A DNA stretch of 60,000 nucleotides from Tubulanus polymorphus. Its lineage: Eukaryota > Nemertea > Palaeonemertea > Tubulaniformes > Tubulanidae. The stretch covers positions 2,713,001 to 2,773,000 of the forward strand of contig NC_134031.1 in assembly GCF_964204645.1 (NCBI RefSeq), written 5' to 3'. The stretch's first letter is position 1. Every line of letters begins with the position of its first letter. Made by a program: the position numbers and the translations under genes. Shown here one piece after another: positions 32,921-48,532 of the stretch. The notes under the pieces are model-generated. The model ran no database searches. It had not been told where the DNA came from and was given only the letters and a program-made list of their open reading frames with translations.

Positions 32921-33601
32921 CTTTGCTACCGAATCAGGTGCACGCGACTTATAATGCGGAGAGAGCAATACGAGAACCGATTTCAAAGCAGATTGGCATC
33001 GATTTAGGTATTGCCTTCATAGTCTAGAGTAAAAAATCAATAGGGGTTGATTTCATGTACGACGCGCAGACGACTACGGGATTTTACTTTATTTACCAAC
33101 TCGCGTTATATTACATCTCGTTTCTCGATCGTGTAAACATTAATTCCGCAAGCCATCAGTGTTCAACGACCGAAAATAACAACCGAAAAACCAACCGCGC
33201 GTTGTATATTACTTACTAACCGTCGCTTTTTGAGAGTTTTACACGAAGTTCGTCTCTCCTTAAAACATTCGTTCTTGATTAGATAAAATGAACGCAATTA
33301 AAGCTTACAGTTACTTATCGAATGATGAAGATCGCCCGAGGAGTTCATTCGAGTAGGTTTAAACGTACGCCGTATTCGTGAAACTCTTGGTAACTGTTAA
33401 CCCTTTCTCTACGCATATTCCTAACGTACGTCAAACTTTCGGACTCACGAAAAATACAGAAATGAACAATACATGATCTCAAACTTTTATAGTTATTTTC
33501 AAATCTCGACGTATTGCAAGTAGCCAAAATTTATCCCAATCAGTCGCTTTCCGGTTCAGGCTAGGCGTGACATTGTTACATGCACCGGGAGCGAAATCCT
33601 C
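32921..33601. other. Intergenic stretch
   Basis: No gene recognised. The end (about 33534-33600) may be the terminus of a retroelement whose tail seeded the following ATT array. Confidence 0.4.
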
Positions 33602-33948
<347 letters not shown>

Positions 33949-33974
33949 GCATTACTATTGTTATCATTACCATC

Positions 33975-34130
33975 AATCTTCTTTTTTTCTCTAGGGGGCC
34001 TGAACGTCCTAGTGATTGTACAGCCTTTAGGCTCTGTTCAGGTCCCTCATCATCAATCTACTTATTTGTTATACATTTTATTTGTAATTATAATTGATGA
34101 TGAAATAAATTACATTACATTACATTACAA
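33975..34130 (+). mobile_element. Retroposon 3' end with (TTACA)n tail
   Basis: Contains a short inverted block (gggggcctgaacg, later tgttcaggtccct) followed by an AT-rich segment and the tail aaattacattacattac. Such pentanucleotide tails are common at the 3' ends of LINEs and their SINE partners. Confidence 0.55.
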
Positions 34131-34225
34131 TTATGGACTACAATTTAAGAAAAAAAATACATTTGTATATTGTGCCGAAAATACAAGTATTTCTGTAATT
34201 TGATTTCCGAATCAAAATCGAACCG

Positions 34226-34298
34226 GTTGTTTCGTTCCTGGCAGGTGTGGTGGGTTTGTGAGGGATGAAATCAATTTAAATCAAACTCGATCAATCCG
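34226..34298 (-). repeat. Dispersed repeat R1, partial copy
   Basis: The reverse complement shows acaaacccaccacacctgcc then aggaacgaaaca, the same order as in the receptor units. Confidence 0.6.
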
Positions 34299-37120
<2,822 letters not shown>

Positions 37121-37563
37121 AAAACTAGAAACTACATCACTGACGGATAATCATCACTGTGAAATCGTGTGGTTTTTCATTGATTCAACAAAATATTTTG
37201 CTTCGATGTTTCTTTTAGTAGTTGCACGGCGGTGGAAAATATTAAGATGGGGAGACTAGAAACTAGAAACTATAAAAACTAGAAACTACATCACTGACGG
37301 ATAATCATCACTGTGAAATCGTGTGGTTTTTCATTGATTCAACAAAATATTTTGCTTCGATGTTTCTTTTAGTAGTTGCACGGCGGTGGAAAATATTAAG
37401 ATGGGGAGACTAGAAACTAGAAACTATAAAAACTAGAAACTACATCACTGACGGATAATCATCACTGTGAAATCGTGTGGTTTTTCATTGATTCAACAAA
37501 ATATTTTGCTTCGATGTTTCTTTTAGTAGTTGCACGGCGGTGGAAAATATTAAGATGGGGAGA
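37121..37563. repeat. Minisatellite, three copies of about 154 bp
   Basis: Three consecutive, essentially identical units. Anchors such as gttgcacggcggtggaaaat occur at about 37221, 37375 and 37529. The junctions carry a short sub-repeat (actagaaact, repeated two or three times), which probably mediated the slippage or crossover. It is not a CRISPR: there are no unique spacers. Confidence 0.95.
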
Positions 37564-38551
37564 CATCTTCGGGTCTTCCAACAGCACCACCTGGTGGGCT
37601 TCGATTGATAAAAAAACAAACTGTGACTCCTGAAACCACGATTGCAATTATGACTACAAAGTATGAAAAAACGTATCTTATGCGTCTTTATATTGACTTC
37701 GAAATATCATTCAGTATATCAAAAGAAACCTTTCGATTTTCATTTTCAATATGATTATCATTGGCGTCTATAGTTCCCGAATGCAATGTTTCTTAGATCC
37801 GTCAAAAACAACTTTTTAGAAATATATACAATTAGTTCAGATCGCATTTATAGCCCACACACACAGCAGTCGATTTCTGTAGGCATTATTTCTGCAGCAC
37901 GCTCGGTGACCACATTCGCCGTTGTTCTGATATTATATTACATCATCAACTTTCATAAATACCGAATCAATTCCATAAAACAATTCACTGTCACATCTCA
38001 TTCTTCACCGAGCTACTAAACTCGCAACTGCGGGATATACGACGACTTACTCTATTCATAAACCACATCAGAGCCGCCTGTACCTATACATGCACTTTAT
38101 GACGAGCTACGATTTATTACGTGTTTCTTAACGGTTTCTTCTGTGCCCATAGTAAGCTACTTAATGACTACAAAAATCCTCGGAGGTGTATTTTAGCGCG
38201 GCAGTGTTACTGCGTATCAGTCAGCCCGGCTCATTATCGTTTATTTATGTAATAATAGGAAGAATCGCTGAAATGCCGACGGACTGTTTTCTTTATGATG
38301 GTCTACGGGTAGTAAAAAAAGTTATGAAAGGAATCTGATAGGGTATATTGTTATGGCTCAGACAGAAATGACCAGCACAGATCCACGGTAGAAAATACCA
38401 AAGACTGAGCTGAGCATAGTATAACAGACATTCGTGCGCAAGTTACGGAAATTGGGAGAAAATGAAAACAAGAAAAACGACTTTTTTGACATGAATAATA
38501 CGTGTCGTTTTCTCTTCGTTGATAATCGATCATTGTCTGTGACCTTGAAGT
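37564..38551. other. Intergenic stretch
   Basis: Nothing recognisable beyond short unproven frames. Confidence 0.4.
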
Positions 38552-38746
38552 ATGGACGTTAAGACGGGTCGTTGTGATCTAGATAATGGTCTCAATATCG
38601 ATCCACTTTTATTAAAAACTGTGTTCTCGTCTACAAGTGAAAGTGGACGACTTTGCGGCGGAGGTTTTATAGATGACCCTTATTCCTACGTCAAGGACGG
38701 CTTTATCGTTAAAAGCGTTGGAGAAAAATCGCTATTTTCTAACTGA
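38552..38746 (+). CDS. Coding-like 64-residue frame, unidentified
   Basis: ATG-initiated, with even codon composition and a Gly/Cys run (GRLCGGGFIDDP) that recalls, without proving, the CGG-S/F-I block of trypsin-like proteases. There is no His-Asp-Ser context in this short frame. Possible small gene, exon or fragment. Confidence 0.2.
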   Translation: MDVKTGRCDLDNGLNIDPLLLKTVFSSTSESGRLCGGGFIDDPYSYVKDGFIVKSVGEKSLFSN

Positions 38747-39245
38747 AGCGAACGTGAAAAACACAAAGCATCGACCGAACTGAAGGACATACCCGCGTGC
38801 TTTACTTATATATATATATTTCATCTCAGCCGAAAAATAGATATATATCGAATATTCATACGGCTCGAAACGAGACGAAAATCGCTGAGATGAAGCTCCA
38901 CGTATAAACTAGGTTAAACGAGTCGCGAGAAGAAGAAAATACCCGGGGGTACCGGGTAACGATCAGACTGCGGAACTCATCACGAATTAGTCTTATATCT
39001 CTCTGCAACAACGGGTTGCAGGCAAAACTCTGTCTACTGATGTCACTAGAGCGTAGAAAATCAAATTGTCCGTCTGTCTGTTTGACTTTTTCATCGCCAT
39101 TCGAAGCTATAAATAGATATTGAATCCTCCGTGAGAATTGGTCATATGGTGTTTATACGTTCGACGACAGCGCCCATTGTGTAGCGTAATTTTGGTTTCC
39201 TATTAATGATGTCATAGGGGGATTTAGGCGGGGATTGCCGTGATC
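38747..39245. other. Intergenic stretch
   Basis: Nothing recognisable. Confidence 0.4.
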
Positions 39246-39457
39246 GAGTTAGTCGCCGATTTGCGAACTAAGTAAAACCGAATGTCAGTTAGTGAGAACT
39301 ACATTCGCCGAAAATAGTGAACCACGGATTGAGTACGGTCGCTGTAGTTCGGAACTAGTTCCAAGATGGCCGACAAGGTGAAATGCGTTACGACAGAACA
39401 ATAGTGCGTTCGGTTAGTATAATTCCGACCACTAGTCGACTAACTACGAAAACCGAA
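39246..39457 (-). mobile_element. MITE-like family B, longest copy
   Basis: Carries both termini of the family (aaaaccgaatgtcagttag on the left, gtcgactaactacgaaaacc on the right) and a longer middle that includes ggaactagttccaagatggc. The middle is shared with 19251-19350 and 59922-60000. No ORF; non-autonomous. Confidence 0.65.
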
Positions 39458-40608
39458 GTAGCCAGCGATACTTGTACCGACAGACTTGTCTTTGAAGGTT
39501 TTTGTCATGATTCCCACCGCCGATGAATAGAGATATTGAATGCGAATTTTGGAATTGATTTTCGCGCGGTGTGAAATGCGAAACAATCGGATGTGGTATA
39601 TTGTAGCCCTATCCGATTCTGAAGCTTTTATATTTTTATCGGTGTCGGTTTTTCGTAACGTTAGTAATTGAAGTGGGCATAAAAGAACCCAAAGAACGGG
39701 TGGCTGTTTGTGGGAATACGAAACTATTACAAGGATACGATCGTGTTATTTTGTTTTATCGATTGTTGTATGAGAGAGGATATAAATGACGACAATTTCG
39801 ACACGTTCGGAAATGATATAAACAATTATTTTATGCACTTGATTGGATCGTTAAAATAAGGAACGACCCGAAGAGCGGCTTTGTACGTGGTTTCTGAAAC
39901 TAACAGTGAATCTATTATTACTAGTTGATTTAGAGGTTATATAATCATTAGCGGTATTATCTTAAGGCAATAAGTTATGCCATAAAGCTAGGGATAAATC
40001 TGTCATAACCGGAGTTCGTTTACACGCGCGGGGCGCTTATGAATTCGTCTGCTCTTGTGATAATAAAGGGATCGATGAACACTGAAAGGTGATTCGGTAC
40101 GAACGCTCGAAATCTCGTCATAATCTTAGACAAAACGTGATTTTTGGCGACGTTTCTACAAAGGTGGCGTGGTCCAGTCGGAAATGATTCTATTCCATGT
40201 TCGTGATTCTAACAATCGCTCCCAGCGGTATACAGCTCCATAAACATTTTTACCGCGCACTTACTGTGTGAAAAGAAGTTTTGTACCGTTCTTTGTCATG
40301 AAAGAATCATCATTTTTCCTGTCGTCTTTCATTTCAGAGATCCAGTTCCTATAGTAGCTGATTTGGGTCGTAACGTTAAGTTCCTGCAAATCAAGATGCC
40401 AAGACGTTATAGGATGCTAACAGATAAAATAAAAGTTTAATCCCCCTCCCAAAAAAATCCATTGAAACGAAGAGTTTTCCGTTTTTCTTTGGTTCTGGTG
40501 TTCTGGCGCTTTCATCTGCAAATTTGTAAGGAATTTCACGTTCATGTCCCGAATCAGCCACATACGAATCAGCCACCATAAGTTCAATGGTTCTCTTGGG
40601 TGAAAAAA
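39458..40608. other. Intergenic stretch
   Basis: No gene recognised. Confidence 0.4.
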
Positions 40609-40797
40609 ATGCCCGAGGTTTTTATCACATTGAGCGAATTCTATCTGAATTCAGCCAAACTTTACCCCGACATCAACCTGTTTGCCGGGAAGCCGTCTGA
40701 TGACGCATCATCGGTAATCATTTCAGCCGATTTGAACTGGGATATTGAGTTGTACTTTCAGAACCCCCTCGAGGTTAAACAAACGCGAGAAAATTAG
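40609..40797 (+). CDS. Coding-like 62-codon frame, unidentified
   Basis: From the first ATG the frame reads with coding-like composition up to about 40775 (ISADLNWDIELYFQNPLE), where CTCGAG|GTTAAA could be a weak splice donor. A second coding-like frame follows at about 40828-41008 after a tttacag acceptor-like site, but the 52-bp gap and the frame do not join cleanly. It may be two exon remnants of one unseen or decayed gene. No family recognised. Confidence 0.2.
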   Translation: MPEVFITLSEFYLNSAKLYPDINLFAGKPSDDASSVIISADLNWDIELYFQNPLEVKQTREN

Positions 40798-41650
40798 TTT
40801 TCATTTCTTATTAAAAGTAATTTACAGCTCGATAGCGCAAACAGAGAATGACTGTTTAACCGAAATAAACGAACCGGTGAAGGTCGTAGCGTCAGACGTC
40901 GGTTCATCTGATTTCAATATCCGGTTTAAGAGTCGGCCTCGAATCGTATATTATCATAAGCAAACGCGGCGGAGAATTGAATCCGAGCTGAAATCATCGA
41001 ATCGTTAAAGAAACGGAGATTCGAAATTAAAACTGGTTTCACGCATTGATAGCTATATACAAACAACCTATGAAATTCAATAAAAATCAGCCAGCGGCAG
41101 AGCGTTGTAGGGATTGTCTGTAACACCGCTCTGAAGGGCTGATCGAGGGCCTAGAATTTTCGTAAAATCTTCGGCGTGAAATTACAGCGCAAATTGATTT
41201 CAGCGCGGTTCACTACTCGAGACAGGAATGTAGCCCGCTATCAATAGTTTACTGGTTATTAGAAGCCCCCAGAGCGCAGTCGATCAACCCACACTTACAC
41301 AACACACGAATCAGCCATGAAATGCACCAATTCGGAGCTTCATAAATTGGATTTAGGAATCCGATTCAAATTTCATAAACAGGAATTGAGTTAGACGACA
41401 AAAAACCGTGACTGTCAGTAATCCGACGTTCGTTCGATGTACCCAGTTTTGAAAAAAATGTGTATAAAGCATCAGCAATAGTCGAATAAAACACTCCGAT
41501 CCGTGTAAACTGTACAGGAATGAAGAAGTACCGCGAAAGGATTCTATATGATCGGGTTTATTAAAACGAAACCACAACATTCCCTTCGGCTGTTGACTAA
41601 CATGTAGGTAAAATAACCAGAAACATAAGTACCGGTAACCATTCCATGCG
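40798..41650. other. Intergenic stretch
   Basis: Apart from the possible second exon-like piece at 40828-41008, nothing is recognised. Confidence 0.4.
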
Positions 41651-41697
41651 GTAACATAGCATATAAGTGAGGCCTGTCAGTTTATATGCTATGTTAC
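41651..41697. repeat. Small perfect hairpin
   Basis: gtaacatagcatataa (41651-41666) is the inverse complement of ttatatgctatgttac (41682-41697), with a loop of about 15 nt. Confidence 0.85.
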
Positions 41698-41860
41698 TTC
41701 AACGTCTCGTGGTTAATTCTATCGTATGGAATTTTTAATTTTGGGACCTCTTCATTTCAATACATATATTTATTTAGATTCTGGAGTCAAAAGGAGCTAA
41801 TTTTTGATTACTCAACATCTAGGGCTAATTCCGAACTCATAGTTGTTGAGCTGGGTCCAG

Positions 41861-41990
41861 GGGCCAGTTGCATAGTCATGACTTAGACTTAAGACCAACT
41901 TAGTTCTATAGCCGATCTAACAAGTTAAGACCAGTCTTAAGATTTAAGACCACTTTTGGACTTAAGTCACGACTGTGCAACTGGGCCCAG
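41861..41990. mobile_element. MITE-like family A, best copy
   Basis: A 130-bp element whose ends are inverted repeats (gggccagttgcatagtcatg on the left; the complement of cgactgtgcaactgggccc on the right). Further inverted runs around cttaagacca and ttaagatttaagaccac extend the arms inward. It has no ORF. The ctgggtccag and ctgggcccag blocks touch its ends. Confidence 0.65.
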
Positions 41991-44279
41991 GGTTTTTATG
42001 TACTATGACGCGAACGCGGTCGAATACAGTTCGTACTCGGTGCGCAAGAAACTTGTCATAATCGACGCGCACAATTTGCGCCGGGAACGCACGCCGCCGT
42101 CGGTGCATCGAACATTCTACATCCGTCAGAAATCAGATTTTCTGACTCGATTACGAAAGCCACGAGAAGATGGACGTTTATGATATTATCCAATCTTGTC
42201 GTAGAAAGATGCGTCGTTCCCGACAGCAGCTGCGGGAGAGTATACGCCACGGCGTTGTATTTGACAAATGACAATCACTCGCGTGTCGCGTTCCTTTGAT
42301 GATTTTCCTCGAATATTCAGCAATAACCTGCGCATCATATATTCGAATAAAAGGATGTGTCGTCACGTCGTTAAGGCCACGACAATTTACGATTTCGTGC
42401 CCCCATTTATATCCAACTAGCATCGCATAGCAAATCATTCCTAATAAGTGATCGCCTCTCGAGATTGCCTGTAGCCATGTGAGGTCAGACCAGAATACAA
42501 AAATCCTTTATCTTATAGAAGGAATAAAAAGATTGAGAGTCAAATCCATATACAGTCGCGTTTTTCCGGAGATCCTGCTTTTGGCTGTAAGGCCAACATC
42601 TTCCCTGTAATACAGTGGTTATCGCCCCACTATCCGATAAACCTGTTGAAATTACCAAACCTTTAGAAGGAGGGTTACCCCCAGTACAGGCATATACCAA
42701 TACTGCAGGGGATCCCCACCATGTTTGGTGCTCAACTCCAGGAAAAAGTGTTTAGTTCGAGTGTATTCTCTATTTCATTATCGATTTGATATGGCGACTC
42801 ATTTGGGGGCCCTCTTTTTCACTAAGTATTATTTCATTATAAGTATTGTTATGATAAGTTTGTAGCCCTGTCCTTCGCATTTTGAGGCCTACTCGTCTAA
42901 TTGTGGCCTCGTGCTATAACTTTGTTACTGCGATGATATTTTGCTTACATGAGGACGCCGAAGATGGACGTCGGGCACTCAATCAATGATTTGCATGGTA
43001 GTTCCCAGCAGTTTCTACATCCCCATTCCGGGTGTTCACATCTATCGCATCCAACATGTTCTAACTGCATTCGGATACGAGCTTCGAAATCTGATAAAAT
43101 CCAAAAAAGCTTCGGTCGTGTTTATGTAGGGATTTTCATTAGCACGAATGATGAATTACGTCACTTGCGAGAGTTTTTCGTCGCAGCGTGCAAACAGCTG
43201 AAATACATCGGTGAAGTTCAGTAGCTCGCTGACGCAAGATTATAGGCGCAGATTTAAAATGATTGTATTTTCTCTTTGCGCAGAAAGTTTGCTGATGAGT
43301 TTAGCGAAAGCCGATAAAAGCAAAAAGGGGGAAGGAGACGGAGAGACAGATTCCGAGAACCCAGTTATTCGCCACGGTTCACACCCTAATTAAGCAATTT
43401 CCAGGGCATTACGAAATGAAAGGGATTTATCTTTTATACAATTGGCTGCGATGAAGATGTAAACCAAGTAATCTTTTCTATCATCAGAGCAAGTAGTCTG
43501 TCTACACGACATCAAAGCGTAATACGAGTGTAGCCAGATTTGACTTCAAACGCTGCTGGGTTGAGCCGTTTGACTCGACGTGGATTACACGAATTGTAGA
43601 AATAAACCTCGTTTTATTCGAACTAGAGCCGTTTGTAGCGAATACTTCTGTTTCGTTTATTTGACGCCGATTGAAAATTGATCGTATTAATCTATTTTTC
43701 CTACGGTTAATTTCACTTGATTCTGACTTCAATTTCTGAATAGAAACCCATTTCAATTTGAAATCATATCGAACACAATTATTAGGATCATTGTGTTGAA
43801 GGATATGAACCCTGAAAAAATAAGTTATAAGTTTTGATTATTAACGAATTTAGGCCTTTGTCGATCAACGATTTTAAGGGAACCATCCTTTATACCGTGT
43901 TATTCTGGCTATAATATCAGCAATAAACGCAGGAAACCTTTTTTTGACGGGAATATTTCATTTACTTGACTATTGAAGAATTGCATTCCCTAGAAATATT
44001 CAACCTGTACCTGACAAACCGAACGTACCCTCCCAACCATCCCCGCAATATCTACTTCAAAACTAAGATGGTCGATTTGATGTAAGTTCAAGTGTAGAAT
44101 TTACGCTACATATCGAAAATTTCATGTCCATATATAGAGAATCTCACACTGATAAAAACGAAAGATGAAGTTCGTAAAGTTTCCTTTAATAACTGATAAT
44201 TTAACAACACTAAATATCACTGATAATTGTTATACATATTTCATCTATATTTCGTATTTCTTTAATTGTTTTATGTCTC
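41991..44279. other. Gene-poor stretch
   Basis: No gene I can name. Coding-like but unidentified pieces: about 41996-42180 (+), 42500-42715 (-, with YACTGGNPPSKGLVISTGL) and 42949-43224 (+, ATG start, His/Cys-rich first half). None shows a domain I recognise. Confidence 0.35.
42949..43224 (+). CDS. Unidentified 91-codon open frame
   Basis: ATG-initiated. The first half is His/Cys/Ser-rich (GCSHLSHPTCSNC, a possible metal-binding spacing by eye); the second half is mixed and more regular. No family recognised and no splice context resolved. Confidence 0.15.
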   Translation: MRTPKMDVGHSINDLHGSSQQFLHPHSGCSHLSHPTCSNCIRIRASKSDKIQKSFGRVYVGIFISTNDELRHLREFFVAACKQLKYIGEVQ

Positions 44280-44460
44280 CATCTTATTACTCATTGTCCT
44301 CTGAGACTGTTTGTCTGTGTCAGAATGTGTTAATTGTTGTTTGTCTCACTGTCATGTCACTACTTGTCACCTTTGTTTTTGTATCATTTTCCATGTCTCA
44401 ACCTGTCTGAATCTGTGTTATAAAAATAACTATGTGTAAAAATAAAGTAAGTCCAGTTTT
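44280..44460 (+). other. Possible retroelement or mRNA 3' end
   Basis: A T-rich, TGTCTGT-type segment is followed by aaaaataaagtaag at about 44438, giving a poly(A)-signal-like end. It could be the 3' end of a retroposon or of an unseen transcript. Confidence 0.25.
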
Positions 44461-47119
44461 CGTATTCCAAGCTGATAGTTCGCTCGTTACTCTTTCGCTC
44501 TGTTCCGGATTTCCGACGTCGACCATTCTTCGAGAATAGGACACAGAATAGCTTTGCTAAAATAATTCATTGATTCGACCCTTTCGACTGTAATAGTCAG
44601 CTTCAGCAATACTGAGTTGATAACAATATAAAGGTGACTATAAGGTTCTAGTTGAAAGTTTTCGGACTTCATCTGTCTCATTATATCAGTGTGGCATCTG
44701 CCACGACACGGACATGGTGTTTTGCCAATAATAATCCCAAGTTCATATTGAAAACATGGAAAAAATCCAGTCTCAAATTATACGACTTCGCGGTCAACAT
44801 GCTTATCGGTAATGACCTTGACATTTCTAAATCTAATTCACAGGATGTATTTTTTTCATATTTTTCTCGATGAAAACCTAATCAACTCGAGATAGTGACA
44901 GTCGAAGTGAAACTGACTGGTTCTGTCGGTGTTTGTTGTGCTGTTATCTTTCTCTTCTCTTCACGATTAATTGGAAAACGCTGTTGATTCCGCGACTAAT
45001 GCGTAATAGGTTTAAATTTCGTTCCCGTCGAGACTTCTCGCAACTCAAACCGGGATGGCGGATCAAAATATATGCGATTTAACACACAAGAAAGGATCGA
45101 CGACGACAGAAACTTAATGTTGATTTCACTTCCCCCCGGCCTGTATTAATCAAACGCGCCATGATCCAGTTTAAAAAGTTGTCAGTTTATTTTTACTTTT
45201 ATAACATGCTTTACTGAACAATAGTCCAATGCATTCCCTAAAAATATTCAACCTTCTGGCCTATCAATGGTTGACAGACAGCAGCAAGAAAGATAAACAC
45301 TAGAATATAAGCGCTGAGCTAAAAATTTGATTGTTTCAGACATTTAAAAAATGTCGATAGTCCAAGGTACAAATCAGAATCTATAAATCTAGATATTTAA
45401 AACTGAACACGATCATATCTCTTAACTATGAAACAGTGAGCAGAATAGAACTATTCATTGATAGATCGTGTTTTCTGCATTGATTGTTTTGCAGATGCGT
45501 GAAATGGCTAATGGTTTCGGATCTCAAAATCGTTTACCATTATGAGCAGTTTTGGAGGCCACTGCGACTCTTGTCGACGGTAACATAATCGAAATCCGAA
45601 ACACTGCGAATAAGATACTTATGAAGCATTTGGATGACCTTGTACTGAGTTTCCAGCATTTGAACGAAGATGATTCGTTCCCGAGACGTCTGGAAGATTG
45701 CGAGCGTGTGCCGATTTAAAGGAGATGAATGAAGTTTAATCTGCTTTTAGGTTTTTAACCGGCAGCCGATGGCGAGTTGTTCAATGAATCTTAATTAATC
45801 AAACGAATCTTACATTAAACTCTCAATCATTAATCGGGTTGAACACTATCGATTAGTGACTGACTATACGCGAGACATATAATGTGTTATCACCTACTTA
45901 TCTCAAAACTGAAAACCAAAATTGCTAGATTTCAAATAAGATGTATATCTAGATTTTTATTTCGCAATCGAACTACATTTTCAAGAACAAAGGATTCTGC
46001 CGGAGTTCTTAAGACAACCACGGGGTTCTTTATGAAATTTTAAGGTTTCTCGGCAATATGGAATGTAGATTGGGATTCTTCAAACTTTTGAGGATTCATT
46101 ACATAGAACCATAAACTATTACGATTGCCAAGTTATGAATCTGGTCGGTGTGGATTTGACGTTACTATACGGCACATAAAAATGTTATCGAAAATCTGAA
46201 CTTGTCGAATAGGACTCGATTTGAGCTTAAATTGAATTAAAGATTCGATCAACTTAATTGATAATGTCTTGAAAGATGATATTGACGAAGATTTAAAGAT
46301 TTTAGGGACGTTATTTCAGAGCCCGGAGAAAATCTGCTGGTTTCTAAATCGATGTAGATACGGCAACAAAAATATAGACATGACGCTTGTTGCAAGGTTT
46401 CATTTTTCGAGCAATTCGATGAAGATTTTCTATCCGGAATTGGGTGCAGCAAATGACTGAAAGTGTGTAGAGTTATAGTGTTCAAATAATCTCTGTAGCG
46501 CATATAGCCCTTGACGACAGAACAAAATAGATCTCGATAGTGGAATGTTTGCATCGCAGATGACTAGATTCACACACTGATCACGTTGTTATTTTCCAGC
46601 AGAGAATAACTCGTATAATTACAGAGATAATAGCGGAAAAAGATATCATCATGGGTTACGACGAAAAATGTCCTTCACCTTCTATAGCTGAGGATAGTTG
46701 AGGAGGAGCCGTGTTAACTGGGTGTCGAATCAGTAAACGATCACCAAAACTTGTAGTATCATCAAAAGACAAATAGTTCTTTTAGGTTAACTGATCTTAT
46801 TAGAAATTACAAGCTTTTGCTCATAGTAGCTTCATCTAGTAAAAAAAAATAACAGTCAGAAATAAGCACTATTTGTCTTAAAGTTTACAAGCTAAGAAAT
46901 GCTATATTTCATTTGACGCCTAAGAAAAACGTTGTAGACGATCGAAACAGTAAAAATAATGAAACTATCCCGCAAAGTATGATCTTCAAAGTCTACCGTT
47001 TGTTGCAGACATGAAATACGATGTTCGCTTTTCAGTTAGTGTTCGAGGTATTTTGCCGAGAACACAACGCTTCAGACAAGACATCAACTTCATCTCTGTT
47101 TTTCCGTCATATTTTTCAG
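44461..47119. other. Stretch upstream of the first mGluR exon seen
   Basis: Expected to be intron of the plus-strand receptor gene if its 5' exons lie further left. 45541-45717 holds an exon-like frame without ATG at its left end (a run such as IIEIRNTANKILMKHLDD), which I cannot place in the receptor. The preceding LBD exon was not recognised. Confidence 0.35.
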
Positions 47120-47262
47120 GATCAATATCAAATATCGGAGGACAAGCGGATTGTAGCGACGCCGCGCAGGTTTATAAAAACATCGTAGGAGTCGTGGCTG
47201 CTGCTTCCAGCGTGACGTCAATACAAGTAGCTAATTTACTCAAATTATTCCACATACCTCAG
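47120..47262 (+). CDS. Metabotropic glutamate receptor-like, ligand-binding exon a
   Basis: A 143-bp exon between an acceptor (tatttttcag) and donor (caggtaaat). It enters in phase 1 and leaves in phase 0. The product ends in a stretch typical of lobe 1 of the class C venus-flytrap domain: NIVGVVAAASSVTS then IQVANLLKLFHIPQ. The segment matching the ligand-gripping loop (in mGluRs a Gly/Ser-rich run before IQVAN) is altered here to AAASSVTS, so some backbone contacts to glutamate may differ. Two Cys are not unusual; one (ADCSD) fits the loop Cys conserved before this block. It continues directly into the exon at 54110. The upstream exons, including the signal peptide, were not found. Confidence 0.85.
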
Positions 47263-47821
47263 GTAAATAATCGTTGACGTTATTTGTTTCAGCTCTAATC
47301 AAATCAAATCGAATAGAATTTGAATGAATTAAATCGACTTCAAATGAATTGATTCAGATTGAATCAAATTTTAGATAAAACTTAATTATTCTTAAAAATA
47401 GAAAATGTCTTGTGGAATGAATAGCCTATTGCGTGTTATTTGGTATGATTTAGTCATTACGATCTAACTAATCTAATTCAAGCTACAAGAACTACATATA
47501 GTAATGTAGTGTCTAGCAAAGATGTCCCATCAGCGCCTGATCTAGGGAAATTGGAAGGCGGGGTCTAAACGAAAAGAAAGGACATTCCTCGGGTAAAGCA
47601 GCCACGCCTAAGGCCACAAGCGGAGTTTTATCATCGGGGTTTGATATCGTTGACGCATTTCACCGGAAAGAATACAATTTCTAAGGGTTTGAGTGTCGGG
47701 TTTAACAATCTAGGGCAAACTCGGTGTTTGAAATTGGATGTTATATCAAAATGCTTATCGAATAAGTTATATTATAAGCTGACTGCTATAATATGAAGAG
47801 AATCCCTAACGAAAAACAAAG

Positions 47822-47907
47822 CCAGAAATGTTTTCCTGAGTGAAGATGGCTATTTAAATATAGTCGAAACGTCGAATTAACTATACAAGCTCTGGAAAAC
47901 ATTTTGG
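47822..47907. mobile_element. Hairpin element H3
   Basis: Inverted arms 47822-47840 and about 47890-47907 (core atgttttcc against ggaaaacat) enclose a loop with gaagatggctat, a short spacer, then atagtcgaaacgtcg. The loop stem directly followed by GAAAC is the same arrangement as in H1 at 14967-15208. No clear target-site duplication was found. Confidence 0.5.
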
Positions 47908-48532
47908 AAATTCTTTTTTCTCGTTATTATTGTGGGATTCCTTTACATTATCGTCACAACACGGATACAGTGTGGTGATACGATTTATCATTACAGCTTC
48001 ATTCATTTTTCGATTCGATTTTTCTCTCCGACAATTGCGATCAACTCACAATCTCTGAGAGGAGTGTTACATTGTACAAACACTGAGACGTATATCATCT
48101 GGAGTAACACACACGCTGTGCGATAATTACTATCGTCACTATTGCATCATTTTTCGTTGTCAGTAAGTGACGCTAACTCGAAAATCGAATTTCGCTATCT
48201 CTTCTCGCTAATGGTATTTCAATGTCGACTTATAGATAGGAAAAAGTATATTACGCATTGCTCTGTCGAAATAACGACGGACAGGGAACGGTCTAATCGG
48301 CTTCTCTCCACCACCAGCGAGCGAGACATTCGTCGATAAAATAGCAGGTTAACGAGTATATAATGGCTGAATTTTTTGTCCAGTGACTCCGACGCCAGGA
48401 ATGAGCAATCCAACTAACGGTTGTCATGATGGCTAAGCTAAAGCTCGCCTGCAAAATCTAACTGATTCATTGATCCAAAATTGTCTCTGATATCCGATTC
48501 TTTCTCGGACTATACGGGGTCACGGGGTCATT

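Noticed and set aside
37121-37563. CRISPR array
   Set aside because: Only three contiguous 154-bp copies without spacers, in an animal genome; it is a minisatellite.
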